In this document: positions 21,950-32,739 of the stretch, piece by piece | Numbering within the stretch: the first letter of the stretch is position 1 | Layout of the letters: every line of letters starts with the position of its first letter | Assembly: GCA_914767885.1 (NCBI GenBank) | Contig: CAJZBQ010000012.1 | Span: 1 to 64,000 of the forward strand | Direction: 5' to 3' | Source: Blepharisma stoltei | Taxonomy: Eukaryota; Ciliophora; Heterotrichea; Heterotrichida; Blepharismidae | Length of the DNA: 64,000 bases | Position numbers and translations under genes: made by a program | Notes under the pieces: model-generated | The model's database searches: none | What the model was told of the DNA's origin: nothing | Seen by the model: the letters and a program-made list of their open reading frames with translations, nothing else

Positions 21950-22271
21950 TAAGGATCCCCCCTCATTTGTCCATTTTTCTAGTTTTTTTTATAGGAAAAA
22001 AAAATTTTTTTAGGACCTCATTTCATTTGTCCAATTTTCTAGTCAAAATTTTGATAGAAAAAAAAATTTTTTCAAAACCTCAATTGTCTCATTTTCTAGT
22101 TTTTTTAAAGTAAAAAACTAAAATTTAGGACATTCGAAAAAATCCAAAAAAAGACTAGAAAATGGGACAAATCATTTTTGACTAGATTTTGGATAAATGA
22201 GGTCCTGAAAAAAAATTTTATCCTATAAAAAAAAAGACTAGAAAATTGGACAAATGAGGGGGGGATCCTTA
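21950..22271. mobile_element. Foldback MITE/IES, GGATCCCCCCTCATTTGTCC family
   Basis: About 320 bp inserted into unit II only; unit I lacks it at the matching site (about 20098), giving an empty-site comparison. Ends are TAAGGATCCCCCC and GGGGGGATCCTTA. Most of the element is an imperfect palindrome with repeated CATTTGTCCAATTTTCTAGT modules. Confidence 0.88.
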
Positions 22272-22545
22272 TATGTAATCTTATAGATTGGCATAAGAAG
22301 CTTTTTGGGTTTTACCTCCAGTTGAGCTTTACGCTAAAAATGAATACCAAATGGAGTCGAAAAATTGTAAAAGCAGCTTTAAATTGTTTAGTCTAGAAAA
22401 GTTAACTGAGTTTTGGTGCCCTCAAAAATGCTATTTAGAAATCTATTCCATTTCATGGACTATACTCTGATTATCACAGAAACAATTATTCAAATCTTGG
22501 ACCAATTTAATCCCAAAAAATATTAAAGGCTGCAATTATATATTA

Positions 22546-22928
22546 AAATAAATTTTAAACAGAGCAGATCAACTTCTTTAAATAAAACTAGCTGTGATAT
22601 TTTTATATTGCATCATATTTACCTTAAAAATATCAATCATATTATATTAGAAGAGAACAATAACCTTTAATAAGCATATCTCAGTAAACGCATAAATTCG
22701 TTCATTAATCTGTAATAAATCAAAGCTTTTTAGCATATTTTGAATTTTCAATTTCAAATCCTTTAATTTAATTCATAAAAATGATTTTATTTTTGGTGAA
22801 TTACATTTCGCATAATAAATTAAACTAATTTTTCTTCATTAAGAAATATTTAAAGAGTTATACTATATATTCTTGCTCATTATTCAAAAATGTGGGTTTT
22901 CCTATTCATCAATCAATAATTAATATCC
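22546..22928. other. AT-rich spacer
   Basis: No gene or repeat recognised between the Ubl duplication and the MGC protein gene. Confidence 0.6.
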
Positions 22929-23650
22929 ATGGGCTGTGGAGGAAGCACAAAAAATAAAATAGTCCTCGAGATAGAGACCTGTGGCATTGAAGAAGTAGAT
23001 AGCATGTTTATTGGAGCTGCAGAGCCTCTTAAAGCTCTCGATAAAGCCTACCATAAGCTTAAAAAACAAATTAAAAAGTTTAAAAAGGCAACAGGCTGCT
23101 ATATCTTAAAAGACGCCACATTCACGGATGCACTGGAATCAATGCTATTTTGCTTTTCCGCCTCAATAGATGGTGACTTTAGTAAAATCGATCTCCAAGT
23201 AACAACAGGAAAGCCATATATTAAAATAAGCAAGGACGGTCTTAAGCCTGAGCATTCCCATGTTGCAGATGCCTGGGATCTGATGCTTGGAGTATTAGAA
23301 GAGTCTATAATAAAAGCGCCTCAGCTTTTTGGACAATTAAGAGATTTCTGGCTGAATATCTTGCAATTGCAATCCCAAGCTGATAAGGCATTAAAAGGGG
23401 TAAATTTTGTCAACAGAAGTAAAGGGATGAAATGCTGCCGAGCAAATACAATGATACTGGCACAGGGTAGTAAGGCTTTTGCTGATTTCCAAAACACAAT
23501 TTCTCAAGTTAATCAAGATGCTGGGAGCTTTGCAAATAAATGCTGAAGAGAGCAGCAAGAATTGATAGAAAAAGTTGGAAAAGATGCGAATAAAGATAAT
23601 ATTTATGAGCCAAAAGAGATTATTAAAAAGTTTTGGCCAGATCATGGCTC
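22929..23650 (+). CDS. N-myristoylation-type MGC protein, function unknown
   Basis: Begins M-G-C-G-G-S, a consensus for N-terminal Gly myristoylation with an adjacent palmitoylatable Cys, so it probably sits on a membrane. About 240 residues, mainly helical and Lys-rich, with a Gly/Pro turn in the middle (T-T-G-K-P-Y-I-K-I-S). I do not recognise the family. The frame passes a UGA (C-W-R-E-Q-Q) at 23544 and then runs to ...F-W-P-D-H, where a MITE begins; the last few codons depend on where the element is cut. Removal to ~23973 or to ~24238 both give a short tail then UAA. Confidence 0.65.
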
Positions 23651-24238
23651 CCCCCTCTGTGAGTGATGAAAATATATTTGCTCGCTTAATTTGTTTACTT
23701 CCCTCATTCTATTGGTGCAAATATCTTGGGTAAATTAAATCCCCTTTATATTGCTGCGATTTTTTTTATAATTTCTATATAAATAACTTTAATAATTTAA
23801 TATTGCAAATTAAAAAATAAAACTTGAAATGGAGGATATTATTTATGCAAAGGAAACATTTAAATTTTTTATAAATTAATAATTATTTTATAGTGAAATT
23901 ATAATTTTTTTAAAAAATTTAAACTCTTAAATTAAACCTATTTTTTCCTCCTTTTTAAAAGAAGGGGAGTTAGAAATTTTAAGAGCCTTTGCCAGTTTTT
24001 TAAATTTTAAACCAATTCTAAAATATATGAAAGTAAAGATTTAATACAATTTATAAAAATTATAGTTAAAAATTTAGCAAGGTTATCTAGAGGTTCTATT
24101 GTAATAGATAATAGTTTATATATAATATTTTTCCATAAAAATTCTTTTCCTTCATTCACTGAAGCAGTTCCTAAATAATAGGAATTTTCCTAATGACTTT
24201 GCTCTCTAGCTGAAGGGAAGTAAGAGAGTTGACCTTTC
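23646..24238. mobile_element. Degenerate MITE(s) at the 3' end of the MGC protein gene
   Basis: Left end GGCTCCCCCCTCTGTGAGTGA and right end near 24238 (AATAGGAATTTTCCTAATGACTT then a decayed GGGAAG-TA) match the two ends of the CTCCGTGAGCGAAC family. A second GGGGAG-TTA end at about 23970 suggests one element nested in or beside another. Boundaries are uncertain. Confidence 0.6.
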
Positions 24239-24663
24239 TTTGGATAAACCTCCAAAGCAAAAAAAATAGTCTAATGTCAAATAAATTTGCGCTATTGCTT
24301 TAAAAATTATTGTTTGTGGGTCTGCTTTATTTTTCTGCTTAATATGGAAATTGTTATAATTTATAAAATAGAATTCGGAAGCTTCTGCCTGAAGCAGTCA
24401 TAATTTTTAAAAAGCCCTAACTAAGATAATATACCTAACTCTCCCCTTTAAATTGGAATAAAATATATATATAAAATTTACATTTTTTTTTTGGGTACTT
24501 TAACCCCTTTAACCTAGAATATTTTTTTTTAAATTGTAACAGAATTTTTCGTTCAGGGATCAAAGAGTAAAATCTGCAATTTGCAATTTTATTTCCCTAT
24601 GTGGCCATAAAATATTTAATCATAGAAATATTGGCAAATTTATAGATATTTTTAATTGATATC
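24239..24663. other. Spacer with a fragment of a second MITE family
   Basis: About 24435-24460 (CTCTCCCCTTTAAATTGGAAT) resembles the terminus of the IES in the kelch gene (25708). The rest is AT-rich with no gene. Confidence 0.45.
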
Positions 24664-26176
24664 ATGAAGTGCTGAAAATTAGAATGCCCTAGCGAGCCTA
24701 TCTTTTTTTGTCCATGCTCAGAAATTGGAACTAATTCATGTGAAGTCCATTTAATTGAGCATCTCAGATTTAAAGCTCAAAAAGTCCACCAGCCAGAAGC
24801 TATCTACTATAAGTCATGCCCAGAAACAAAGCAGGCTCTTTATAGTTTTCTGAAAGCGAGGAATGAAGACCTAGACAAATTGAAATTAATTATCATAAAC
24901 GAAATAACTAAAAGAATTAAAGAGCTCAATTCTCATCTGATAATTGCATTGGAAGAAATCAAAAGAGTTGAGAACAAAAATTTAGAATATATGCGAAGAA
25001 TTATTTCAACTGAAAATACATCAAAAACTAATAAAATCGAAAATTTTTTGACTTGGGAGCCTAACACTGCTCTTAGAAGTATAAAAAGCTGCCTCTTAAG
25101 AATCGATAAGACAAAAATTCCAAATTACATTAATTTTGACTTTGATAACTTTAAAGACCCTTATGACGAAATAGCTATTTTTCGAGATAATACAAAAAAC
25201 CTATTGAGAATAAATTTAAATGATTTTGGATATGAAGAAACTGAACTTGCAATAGATAAAAATATGAGTATGCATTTATCAATTTGCAAACTTCCAGATA
25301 GTAGACTATTCTGCTTTGGAGGATGCAATCCTTATAGTTCATCGGCATTTATGATATACCCAGATAATAGCATAAAATATCTTGCTAGTAGATCAGTGCC
25401 ATGTGGGTTTTCAAGCGCTATTTATTACAATGGAGAAGTTTATGCATTTGGAGGACAAAATGCTAATGGATATGTAATGACTCCAGAAAAATACAATATT
25501 TCTCAAGATCAGTGAAGTTCACTTCCCAAATTGAGTACTGGGGCAAATTACTGCACTGGTTTTGCTTATGATAATGAAATTTACTTTGCAGGTAGCGAAC
25601 ATAAAGAGATTTATATTTACAGAAATTATCATGATCCTTACTCAAGGCAAATATCCAATTTAATTCCTAACTCCCAAAAGGTGCTTTTACTTTTCAATCA
25701 TTCTTCGTACTCCCCCATTTAAATTGATAGAAAAATACTGTTGCAATTTAGAGGGGGTTAATATATTGTTTTTAAAAATTAAAGAAAGAATGATTTAATT
25801 TATTTTCATGAAGAATTATAATAAGTTTAATCGATTCAGCTTGTAAAGTTTAAATAATTGTGCTTCTTCAATTTTGGTTAAAGCTTACTATATAAAAATT
25901 AGTATTTTTATATATAATTTACCATTTAAAAATTAAAATTTTGTTCCAATTTAAAAGGGGGGTTATCTTATAATAGAAGGTAATTTTAAGATGCGTGAAT
26001 TTAAAGATATTAAAAATCTAAATCCTACAATAACTGATTGAAACTTTAATTGAATTGGAACTTTAGCATCTCAAGTTGTTCAATTTAATGGTGATGCATA
26101 TTTTATTGATAGCAACTTCTATCTTTATAAATTTGATCTAGCCAAAAAAGTTATTCAGCAATTGAGAAAAATATAA
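24664..26176 (+). CDS. Kelch-repeat protein with N-terminal Cys/His motif
   Basis: After removing the IES at 25708-25963 the frame is 1257 nt, 418 aa, ending at TAA 26176. The first ~35 residues hold a Cys/His cluster (C-P-C...C-E-V-H-L...H) like a degenerate B-box zinc site. Next comes a coiled coil (about residues 60-120), then kelch-type beta-propeller strands: L-F-C-F-G-G-C, V-Y-A-F-G-G-Q followed by a partly conserved W-S-S-L-P-K-L, and I-Y-F-A-G. Three UGA codons encode Trp at kelch-typical positions. B-box plus coiled coil plus kelch proteins are common in ciliates, often as substrate adaptors or cytoskeletal proteins; the exact role is unknown. Confidence 0.8.
25708..25963. mobile_element. 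MITE-type IES in the kelch gene, CTCCCCCATTTAAATTG family
   Basis: 256 bp between TA 25708-25709 and TA 25964-25965. Termini are CTCCCCCATTTAAATTG and CAATTTAAAAGGGGGG. A second inverted copy of the terminus (CAATTTAGAGGGGG) lies just inside the left end, the same architecture as the GAGCGAAC MITEs with different sequence. Excision gives H-S-S-Y-L-I-I-E-G-N in frame. Confidence 0.9.
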
Positions 26177-27201
26177 CTTATTTAAATAAAAATTAAACTT
26201 GGAGTAGAAATATAAGCAAAGACATACTAAACTTTTTAGCAATTAAAATTGTTAATATAATTAATTAATAGAAAAATAGATTGAAATCTCACCTAAATCT
26301 CGCGCTATTTTTAATTATTAATTAAAGTGATTTTCTCGTCTTAAAAGGTATTGGCTCGTATACAGAAGACATAGCACTCTACCACCTTCAGAACGCCAAT
26401 TGCGGAGCGAAGCGATTAGTGTAGTAGGATTCTAAATACTTTACTAATTTACCTAATCTAATTATTTTTATTAAAATTCTTATTTATTAGTTGGCATGCT
26501 GAAAAAATTAAATAAATTGCTTTATTCATAAATAATTTATGCTTATCTAGCAGACAAAAGTATTTTGATTAATATGTGCATAGTAATCAAGACTCTAAAA
26601 ATTATAGAAATTAAAAATGCTTACTCAAGCTGATAAGAAAATCAAAGATAATGAATCATCTGAAGCGATAAGAACAAATGATAATAAAAGAGGCTAAATA
26701 TCTGGTAAAAAAATCGTTTTAAAGATAGAAAATAGTAAAAAAATGGGTGAAGTGAGTTAGGCCGACCGATATCGCTAACCCAGTTTTTCCTATCTGAGCA
26801 GGGATTTTGAAATAAAAAACTCAGAATGCTAACTGGCTAAATCCACGACCATGAAGTGGGTTAGACCAATTTTTCCTTATATAATGAAGTCAAAATTATT
26901 TAAAATAAATTATTAAATGATTAGAAACCGGCATAATCTACATGCTGCTTTTTTTCGGCTCATTCCATCCCCTAAAAAATATTATAAAATTCCTTCCTAA
27001 CAGCAGCTATTTTCAAATCAGCCTATGCATATGCATTTTTAAAATCAGCCCGATGCATGATAGCGGGCTAGGCCAGTTGACGTTTCTTTTATACCCTAAT
27101 ATAAAAATATATAAACCTAACCCAAGGCTTTTTTTTCCACACCCAGACAGGAAAAATCGAGTTAGTGACATGGCGGCCAAATTCACTTTACTATATAAAA
27201 A
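26177..27201. other. Intergenic region with a possible degenerate element
   Basis: Contains a short GC-richer patch (26345-26445) of unknown nature. Between about 26755 and 27170 there is an inverted repeat pair, CTAACCCAGTTTTTCC and GGAAAAATCGAGTTAG, and a GTTAGGCCGACC motif that recurs at about 42033. A small open frame at 26617 might be a first exon of the next gene. Confidence 0.45.
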
Positions 27202-29180
27202 ATGTCAGTCCCCAATAAATTATCATCTAATTGTCAGGATATAAGTAAAAGAAGCAAAAACACTAAAAACGGGTCAAAAAACTTAGCTAGAGTTGCTAAA
27301 GCTCCTAAAGCATCTCAACAAAAACCAAAAATAGACAAAGAGAGTCTAAACCTAAATAGAAATGAAATTCATATAAGTCATTTAAATACTTGCCGCATAG
27401 ATAGAGAAGAAATGAAAGAAATTTATGAATTCGCTTATAATATCGCTAAAAGTAAAAGCCCAAGTAATAGGAGAAATAATGATAAATCCTTTCAAAAAGA
27501 TCAACTTTGAAGCCCTCAAACTCCAACCAACTCTAATCAGGCATCTAATTTAAGCAATCTACAACCTTCAAAAGATGATAAAAATAAAGGGATTCAGAAA
27601 AAGCCAAGCGGATATAAATTTGTAGAAAAGAAATATAACTATTTCAATAAATATCATGGAAAAATTGGATATCAACCTCAAGAGCAGAATTTTGAAGCTA
27701 AAAATTTTCAAAGTAGCCCGGCTTTGCCAGTAAACGAAGATAATATAAAAATCCCTCCACCTCAGGTAAACAATTTAAGTTCCAATGATAGCTCTATTAG
27801 CAAACAGATAAAACGAAGTGCTTCATTAGGCCTCAATAAGCAAGAAAAGGTCTCCGATAATTATAGAGCAATGGATAAAGCTATAAATAGCACAAATCCT
27901 GGCGGCAACCAAATCGAATTAAAAAATGATATGTCCCAAATCTTTAGTTTTGAATTGGGAAAAATTAGCAGTCAAATAGTTCAAGCTTATCATACAGCTG
28001 AAAACTTCCAAAACATAGATAATCCTAATTCTGACATTATCTTGCCCATCCCAAAATCTAGCCCTAAAGTTAATTGCAACATTGGCTTACCTTGCATTGG
28101 TAATAGTTGCTATATGAATTCTGTGCTGCAAATACTTGCAAGCACAGAAGGCTTTGATGGAATCATTTCTACAATTAAGATTCCTTTGTTCTCTAGTCTT
28201 GCTAATGTTTTGCAGATTATAAAAAGCAAATCAGAGCATAATTTATCTTTACATTTATCCCAATTCAAAAATGCATTAGGCTCAGAATTTTCAATGGTAA
28301 CTTTTATTTAGCTTCAAGGATGAAGACAAAATGACCCTAAAAATCTATTTCAAATTATTGTTTCAAAATTAACTGGCTCCCCCTTGAACTAAAAAATTTT
28401 GTTCGCTCACGGAGGGGGTTAATTTTTTATTTAAAAACTTTATGTATAAATTCTATAGTAAATTTTTGTTTTCATAATTTAAAAAATCCTAATTCGCAAA
28501 ATTGGAAAGCAAATATTTATTTAATTTGTAAAATTTATATTTTAGAATTAAATTTGCTCAGAATTTAAAAAGTATTAACTAGAGATTTCATTATATTAAT
28601 TTAATTATCACTTATATATCAATGGGTTTTTGCTCAAAAAATAGGAATTTTTCCAATGGTTTTGTTCATTCACGGAGGGGGGAGTGAGCAAAAGCCTGCA
28701 TTTAACTTATTTTTAATACAACTAGAAAAAATTCTGATATGCAGAAGCCATGAGGCAGTTATAAAGAATGAAAATATGTCGATTTTTATGGTGGATACAA
28801 GTAAGAAAAGAAATATGCAGAGTTATGTAGACGAATTAAAGAATCCTGAGAGCTTTAAAGGGGCAAATGCACTTTACTGTGACAGATGTGGATGCTTGAG
28901 GGATATGGTAATTGAAACAAAACATATTGAGACCTCTGCTAATTTAGTTTTTTATTTATTTCCATCTGCGTATTTTATTCCAGACAGTCACATATACATT
29001 GAAAATAACGACTATACGCTTTATGGAGTCATCTGTTATAAAGCTTCTGGGTGTTATTCTGCTTTTACTTATTGTGAAGCTGGAAGTACCTGAATTGAAT
29101 ATAGTTGCTCAAAGATAGCACCTGTTGATCTGCCTGATTTTAGATATGTTTGCATGCTTTTCTATAAAAATAAAATTTAA
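27202..29180 (+). CDS. Divergent USP-like protein, plus strand, altered His/Asp boxes
   Basis: Removing the intron at 28297-28311 and the MITE at 28376-28686 gives 1653 nt, 550 aa, ending at TAA 29180. The N-terminal ~290 residues are polar and unstructured, unlike the coiled-coil array genes. The Cys box is G-L-P-C-I-G-N-S-C-Y-M-N-S with Cys303; a C-D-R-C-G zinc-type pair follows. The His box reads S-G-C-Y-S-A-F where the others have G-N-H-F-I-A-F, so the catalytic His is replaced by Cys, and the W-E-K-Y-D-D motif is W-I-E-Y-S-C. Classical Cys-His-Asp catalysis looks lost; it may be a pseudoenzyme. An upstream ATG at 26617 is a possible alternative start through another IES. Confidence 0.8.
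28297..28311 (+). other. 15-nt intron of the plus-strand USP
   Basis: GTAACTTTTATTTAG directly after the codons for F-S-M, the same position as in the array copies. Its in-frame TAG would otherwise end the protein. Confidence 0.9.
28376..28686. mobile_element. MITE-type IES in the plus-strand USP
   Basis: About 311 bp. Left end GGCTCCCCCTTGAAC and inner GTTCGCTCACGGAGGGGG; right end GTTCATTCACGGAGGGGGG. Flanks offer a TG repeat (28374-28375 and 28685-28686) rather than TA; joining there gives K-L-T-E-Q-K-P-A-F in frame. Confidence 0.82.
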
Positions 29181-29393
29181 TTAGCCACTTTTAAACAAAA
29201 TCTTACATATTTTATTAAGGGTTTATTACTTCTGCAAATATTAATTCAAGATCCCAAATTTTGTAATTTCAAAATTTAGAGCCCATAGGTACCACCTTTA
29301 TAAGTGAGATTAATGCTTGTATATACCAAAATACCTTTAAATTTGCATACCCTCACATTTTTATCAGACCCTAGTATAATAACATCGTAATCT

Positions 29394-31633
29394 TTATAGC
29401 AACAAACCATGTTTTTCAAAATTCGGTACTTCTAAAGGATAAGAAAAAGAGTCTTCTCAGCTTGAGCTTGGATGAATTTTTTCTGTTTTCATTGAATGGA
29501 CATTTACAAAATTTTTGCTAAATTGATAAGAAGCTGGCATCACATCAGGCGACTTATCAAAATCGTCTCCTAGTAGCTTGGCTTCTTCTATTAGCGCTAA
29601 TCTTGAATCAAATGTCAATCTTGAAGAATCAGTCTGATAAGACCTTGCTTTCTGCATCAAAGTAGCCCTATTTTTAAAAGACCCAAAGTTTTCTGGCCTG
29701 CCAGGGAGGTTTTTAATCCCATACCTTCTAAATTGTTCAATCCCCGCCACTTTCTTTTTAAACGATTTATTCGAGTCATTTTTTTCATTTTTTTTAACAG
29801 TTTTTGAAATTTTGTATTTTCTATAGTCAGATTTTCTTATAATAGAATTATAGTCCACAATATAAACATATCGTTTGCAGTCTCTAGCTGTATGCCCCAT
29901 TTCTGAACAAAAATAACACCTAACACCGAGCGCACTTAAATCTTGTTCACATTGCCTTACTAATAGCTTTGTGACCTCTTCTTCATTATGTCTTACTTTA
30001 ATAAGATTATTGAATTTTGAATGTTTCAGCTCAAAAAGCTCAGTATAGCCTGTAGAGCTTACAGAAGCACATCTTTTTTGGCCTAGAAAAAAGCCAATTT
30101 CTCCGAAATACTTTCCTTTAAAAAGTTCTCTAAAAGTGGTCAAAGTTTTTTGGTCATAAATTTCTACCGACCCATTAAAAATCCAATACATGCTCCTTTC
30201 CAGCTGGTCTTCTTTTACAATTCTATCATGAGGCCCAAACACCTCTACATCTAAAAAATGAACCAAATACCTTAAGAAATACTGGCTATAGTTCCTAAAT
30301 GGAGCACTATTAATTAAATACAACCCTCTTGTCCTTAATAAAATTTCTTCTTTTATTGTTAAAGAAAAAGACTGTAAAACTTCTGTTTCGTCCAAGATAT
30401 TTTCATCAGCAATTCTTTCAAGGTTTTCTATATAGCGGAAAACCTTGGCTTTTAGCGCAGATGGCAATTTATGACTGTTCATATAGTATTTTATCTGAAG
30501 AGCTATACCATTTTTAGTAACTAACAAACTAATTACTATAAAAAATATGAGAAAACTCAGGAATTATTTTTGGAATATATTTCTATAGTAAGCTGATCTT
30601 TCTCCTGATTTTGCGATGGCTTCTTTAACTCCTTCAATTAAATACCCATAAATAAGTCCAGACGTATACATGACTAATAGCACCAATATTTTTTCTCTGG
30701 GATCTGTGGCGATTGATAAATATCCGACTGTAGCCATGGTTTCAAAGACATAGAAGAAGTAATATATATATTTGTCAAACCGAGGAATATTGAAATTACT
30801 TCAGGCTTCTGGGAGTGTCTGATATGATAGACGGTGGGCAGAAAAAACAATGCATGACATCCAATGTACAGCATAAAAGGCAAGACCTAAGAATGATAGG
30901 ACCCTTATTAGGACCATAAGAGTTGGGCTGGGGAATTGGTTCATCATATTGTATAATACTTTTTTTTAAGTAGCCTATTAGAAAATTTATATTATTTTAG
31001 TATAAATTCAAAGAAAAATGTATATATAATACTTTGCACTTTAGAAAACCTTAAAAGCCGTAATAATCAAAGGGTTTTTATTAAATATAAAGAGTCAAAT
31101 TCAAAAGGATTGCTTGGGTCTTCTTCAACAGCTGATAATTCCATATAAGGCAGCATATCTTCAAGTGGAATAGAAGATACTAGATCTCAAAAAAATCAGG
31201 ATTTCAAGTAACGCTTGCATATAAGCTTATGATCCTTTATCAAAATGCTCCCTGTATAGTAGCCTGTGTTAAAATTGATCAAAATATCTAAATAACAAAA
31301 AACTTCAATAAACTTGATAATCAAGCTAAAGTTACTTACATTTCCATAACTTAACGCGAAAGGCAAGGTAAACGCTAAGTAAAGAATTTGAAAAACGCCT
31401 AAAATATCTCAACCCAGTTTTCATAAGCTGTCAGGCTTCAAAACTCCAAAACTTAGACGTCATTCTTTAGTTTTATGAGTATCCGGAAAATAAGAGTTTT
31501 TTTGTGGGATTTTAGTTAAATTTTGAGCAAGAAAAGTTCTGGTTATGGCCCTTTTCAAGACACTTCGAGCTATCGAAGAACTGGCTCAGCTTTTTTTTGA
31601 AGATTGAGACGCAGTGCTTTTGGTTTCATTCAT
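29394..31633 (-). CDS. Cyclic-nucleotide-binding K+ channel with CCHC zinc knuckle
   Basis: Voltage-gated/CNG-superfamily channel. From ATG 31633 to TAA 29396-29394; two short candidate IESs (30518-30577, 30947-31029) leave 2097 nt, 698 aa. Six TM segments, an S2-S3 signature of this superfamily (L-D-I-L-I-N-F-N-T-G-Y-Y), S4 with L-L-R-L-L-R-F, pore helix plus filter T-M-A-T-V-G-Y, then a cyclic nucleotide-binding domain (G-K-Y-F-G-E-I-G-F-F). After it comes C-Y-F-C-S-E-M-G-H-T-A-R-D-C, a CX2CX4HX4C zinc knuckle, and a basic tail. Trp-coding UGA is frequent; one at 29459 is near the C-terminus, and the frame continues 20 more codons. T-V-G-Y indicates K+ selectivity. A zinc knuckle after the CNBD is unusual. 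Confidence 0.85.
30518..30577. mobile_element. Candidate short IES between S6 and the CNBD of the channel
   Basis: The channel frame meets an in-frame UAA here. Joining TA 30518-30519 with TA 30578-30579 removes 60 bp including the stop and gives R-N-T-K-N-G-I-A-L-Q in frame, with a linker length typical of the family. Another TA choice a few bases away also works. Confidence 0.6.
30947..31029. mobile_element. Candidate short IES after S4 of the channel
   Basis: An AT-rich frameshifting stretch separates L-L-R-F-S-K-V-Q from M-M-N-Q-F-P. Removing 83 bp between TA 30947-30948 and TA 31030-31031 restores frame; an 80-bp alternative uses the next TA. The ends carry a direct repeat (AAAGTATTATA). 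Confidence 0.55.
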
Positions 31634-32739
31634 ATTTATGTTTTCTGTATGTAGTTAATATTCATGATGCAATGGATCTTCCATGTAAATTTTCAAAAGT
31701 AGGGTGTTAATTTGACAAAGAGAATTCCTAGGCTTATAAATTGTTTAATAATTATTTTTGATTTATATAAAGGATTACTTGAATATTGTGTGTTTTGCTC
31801 ATTGAGAACAATTTTGAATTGTTATCCTTATTGGCTACATGTAATTTGAACTGTTTATTTTCCTTTGACAGCATTTATTATAAAATTAATAATTCGGATA
31901 ATTTTAATTGTATATTGTTTTTAGAATAAAATGCGCTTTCCCTTATTCTGACAAATTTATCAAATCTTAAAAGAATAGGATCGAGGTTTTTTTTTAAAAG
32001 AAGACTCACATATTTTATTTAATAGAGAAAACTGGTATATTTATATGTATTTTTAGATATTGATGTAAGCATCTTGAAGAAAAGAAAAATAATACTAAAT
32101 CAGAAGTGATATATATTTTAAATTTGGTGAAACCGACATACTGATCAAAATTTGATAAAAAAACAACAGAATTAGAAAAAAATTTTAATTTATTAAATAG
32201 AAGGAAAATAATATTGCAAAAATAAATAGCTTGGGCATGTGCTAAAGAATTTCGAGAAGAAATAGTAAGGCTGAAGTGTTGATTTATATTTAGCATCAAA
32301 AAATTATAATTTGTGAGATCTTTCTTATATAAGAGTATATAGCCAATTAGCTATTATAATATTAAGGAATGATATAAAGAGTTTTGAAGCAAGTAACAGT
32401 GAGCGAGAAATTTTATTTGGGGAATTTTTATAGTAAGATTGATGTGGTCAAGAAATCATAAACTTTAAGCATTTTTAAAAATACTAAAATCAATCAAATT
32501 TTTATATTATTTATTAAAAATAATTTTTATCTATTGCGAATGCGTCTAGTCTTTTACTGAGATTAACTTTAAATTCTTTAAATAATCTCAATTTATATTC
32601 GATTTATTAGTATTAATATGCATGAATAAAGAAGTTAAAACACTAGCAAAATTTTCCAATTTCTAATGCAGATCACGCTAATTTCATTAGTCATATCTGA
32701 ACATATAATTTTAACCACTTTAAATTTTCTAATAATTAC
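31634..32739. other. AT-rich intergenic region
   Basis: No gene, MITE or repeat recognised between the channel gene's 5' end and the 3' end of the zinc finger gene. Confidence 0.6.

Larger units (their letters stand above)
20403..22545. repeat. Ubl tandem duplication, unit II
   Basis: Second copy of the unit at 18555-20385, enlarged by the foldback element at 21950-22271. It contains Ubl-A2 (frameshifted) and Ubl-B2. Confidence 0.88.

Noticed and set aside
26345..26445. tRNA or 5S-like gene in the small GC-richer patch
   Set aside because: A D-arm-like GGTAGAGTG appears on the minus strand, but I could not close an acceptor stem or T arm.
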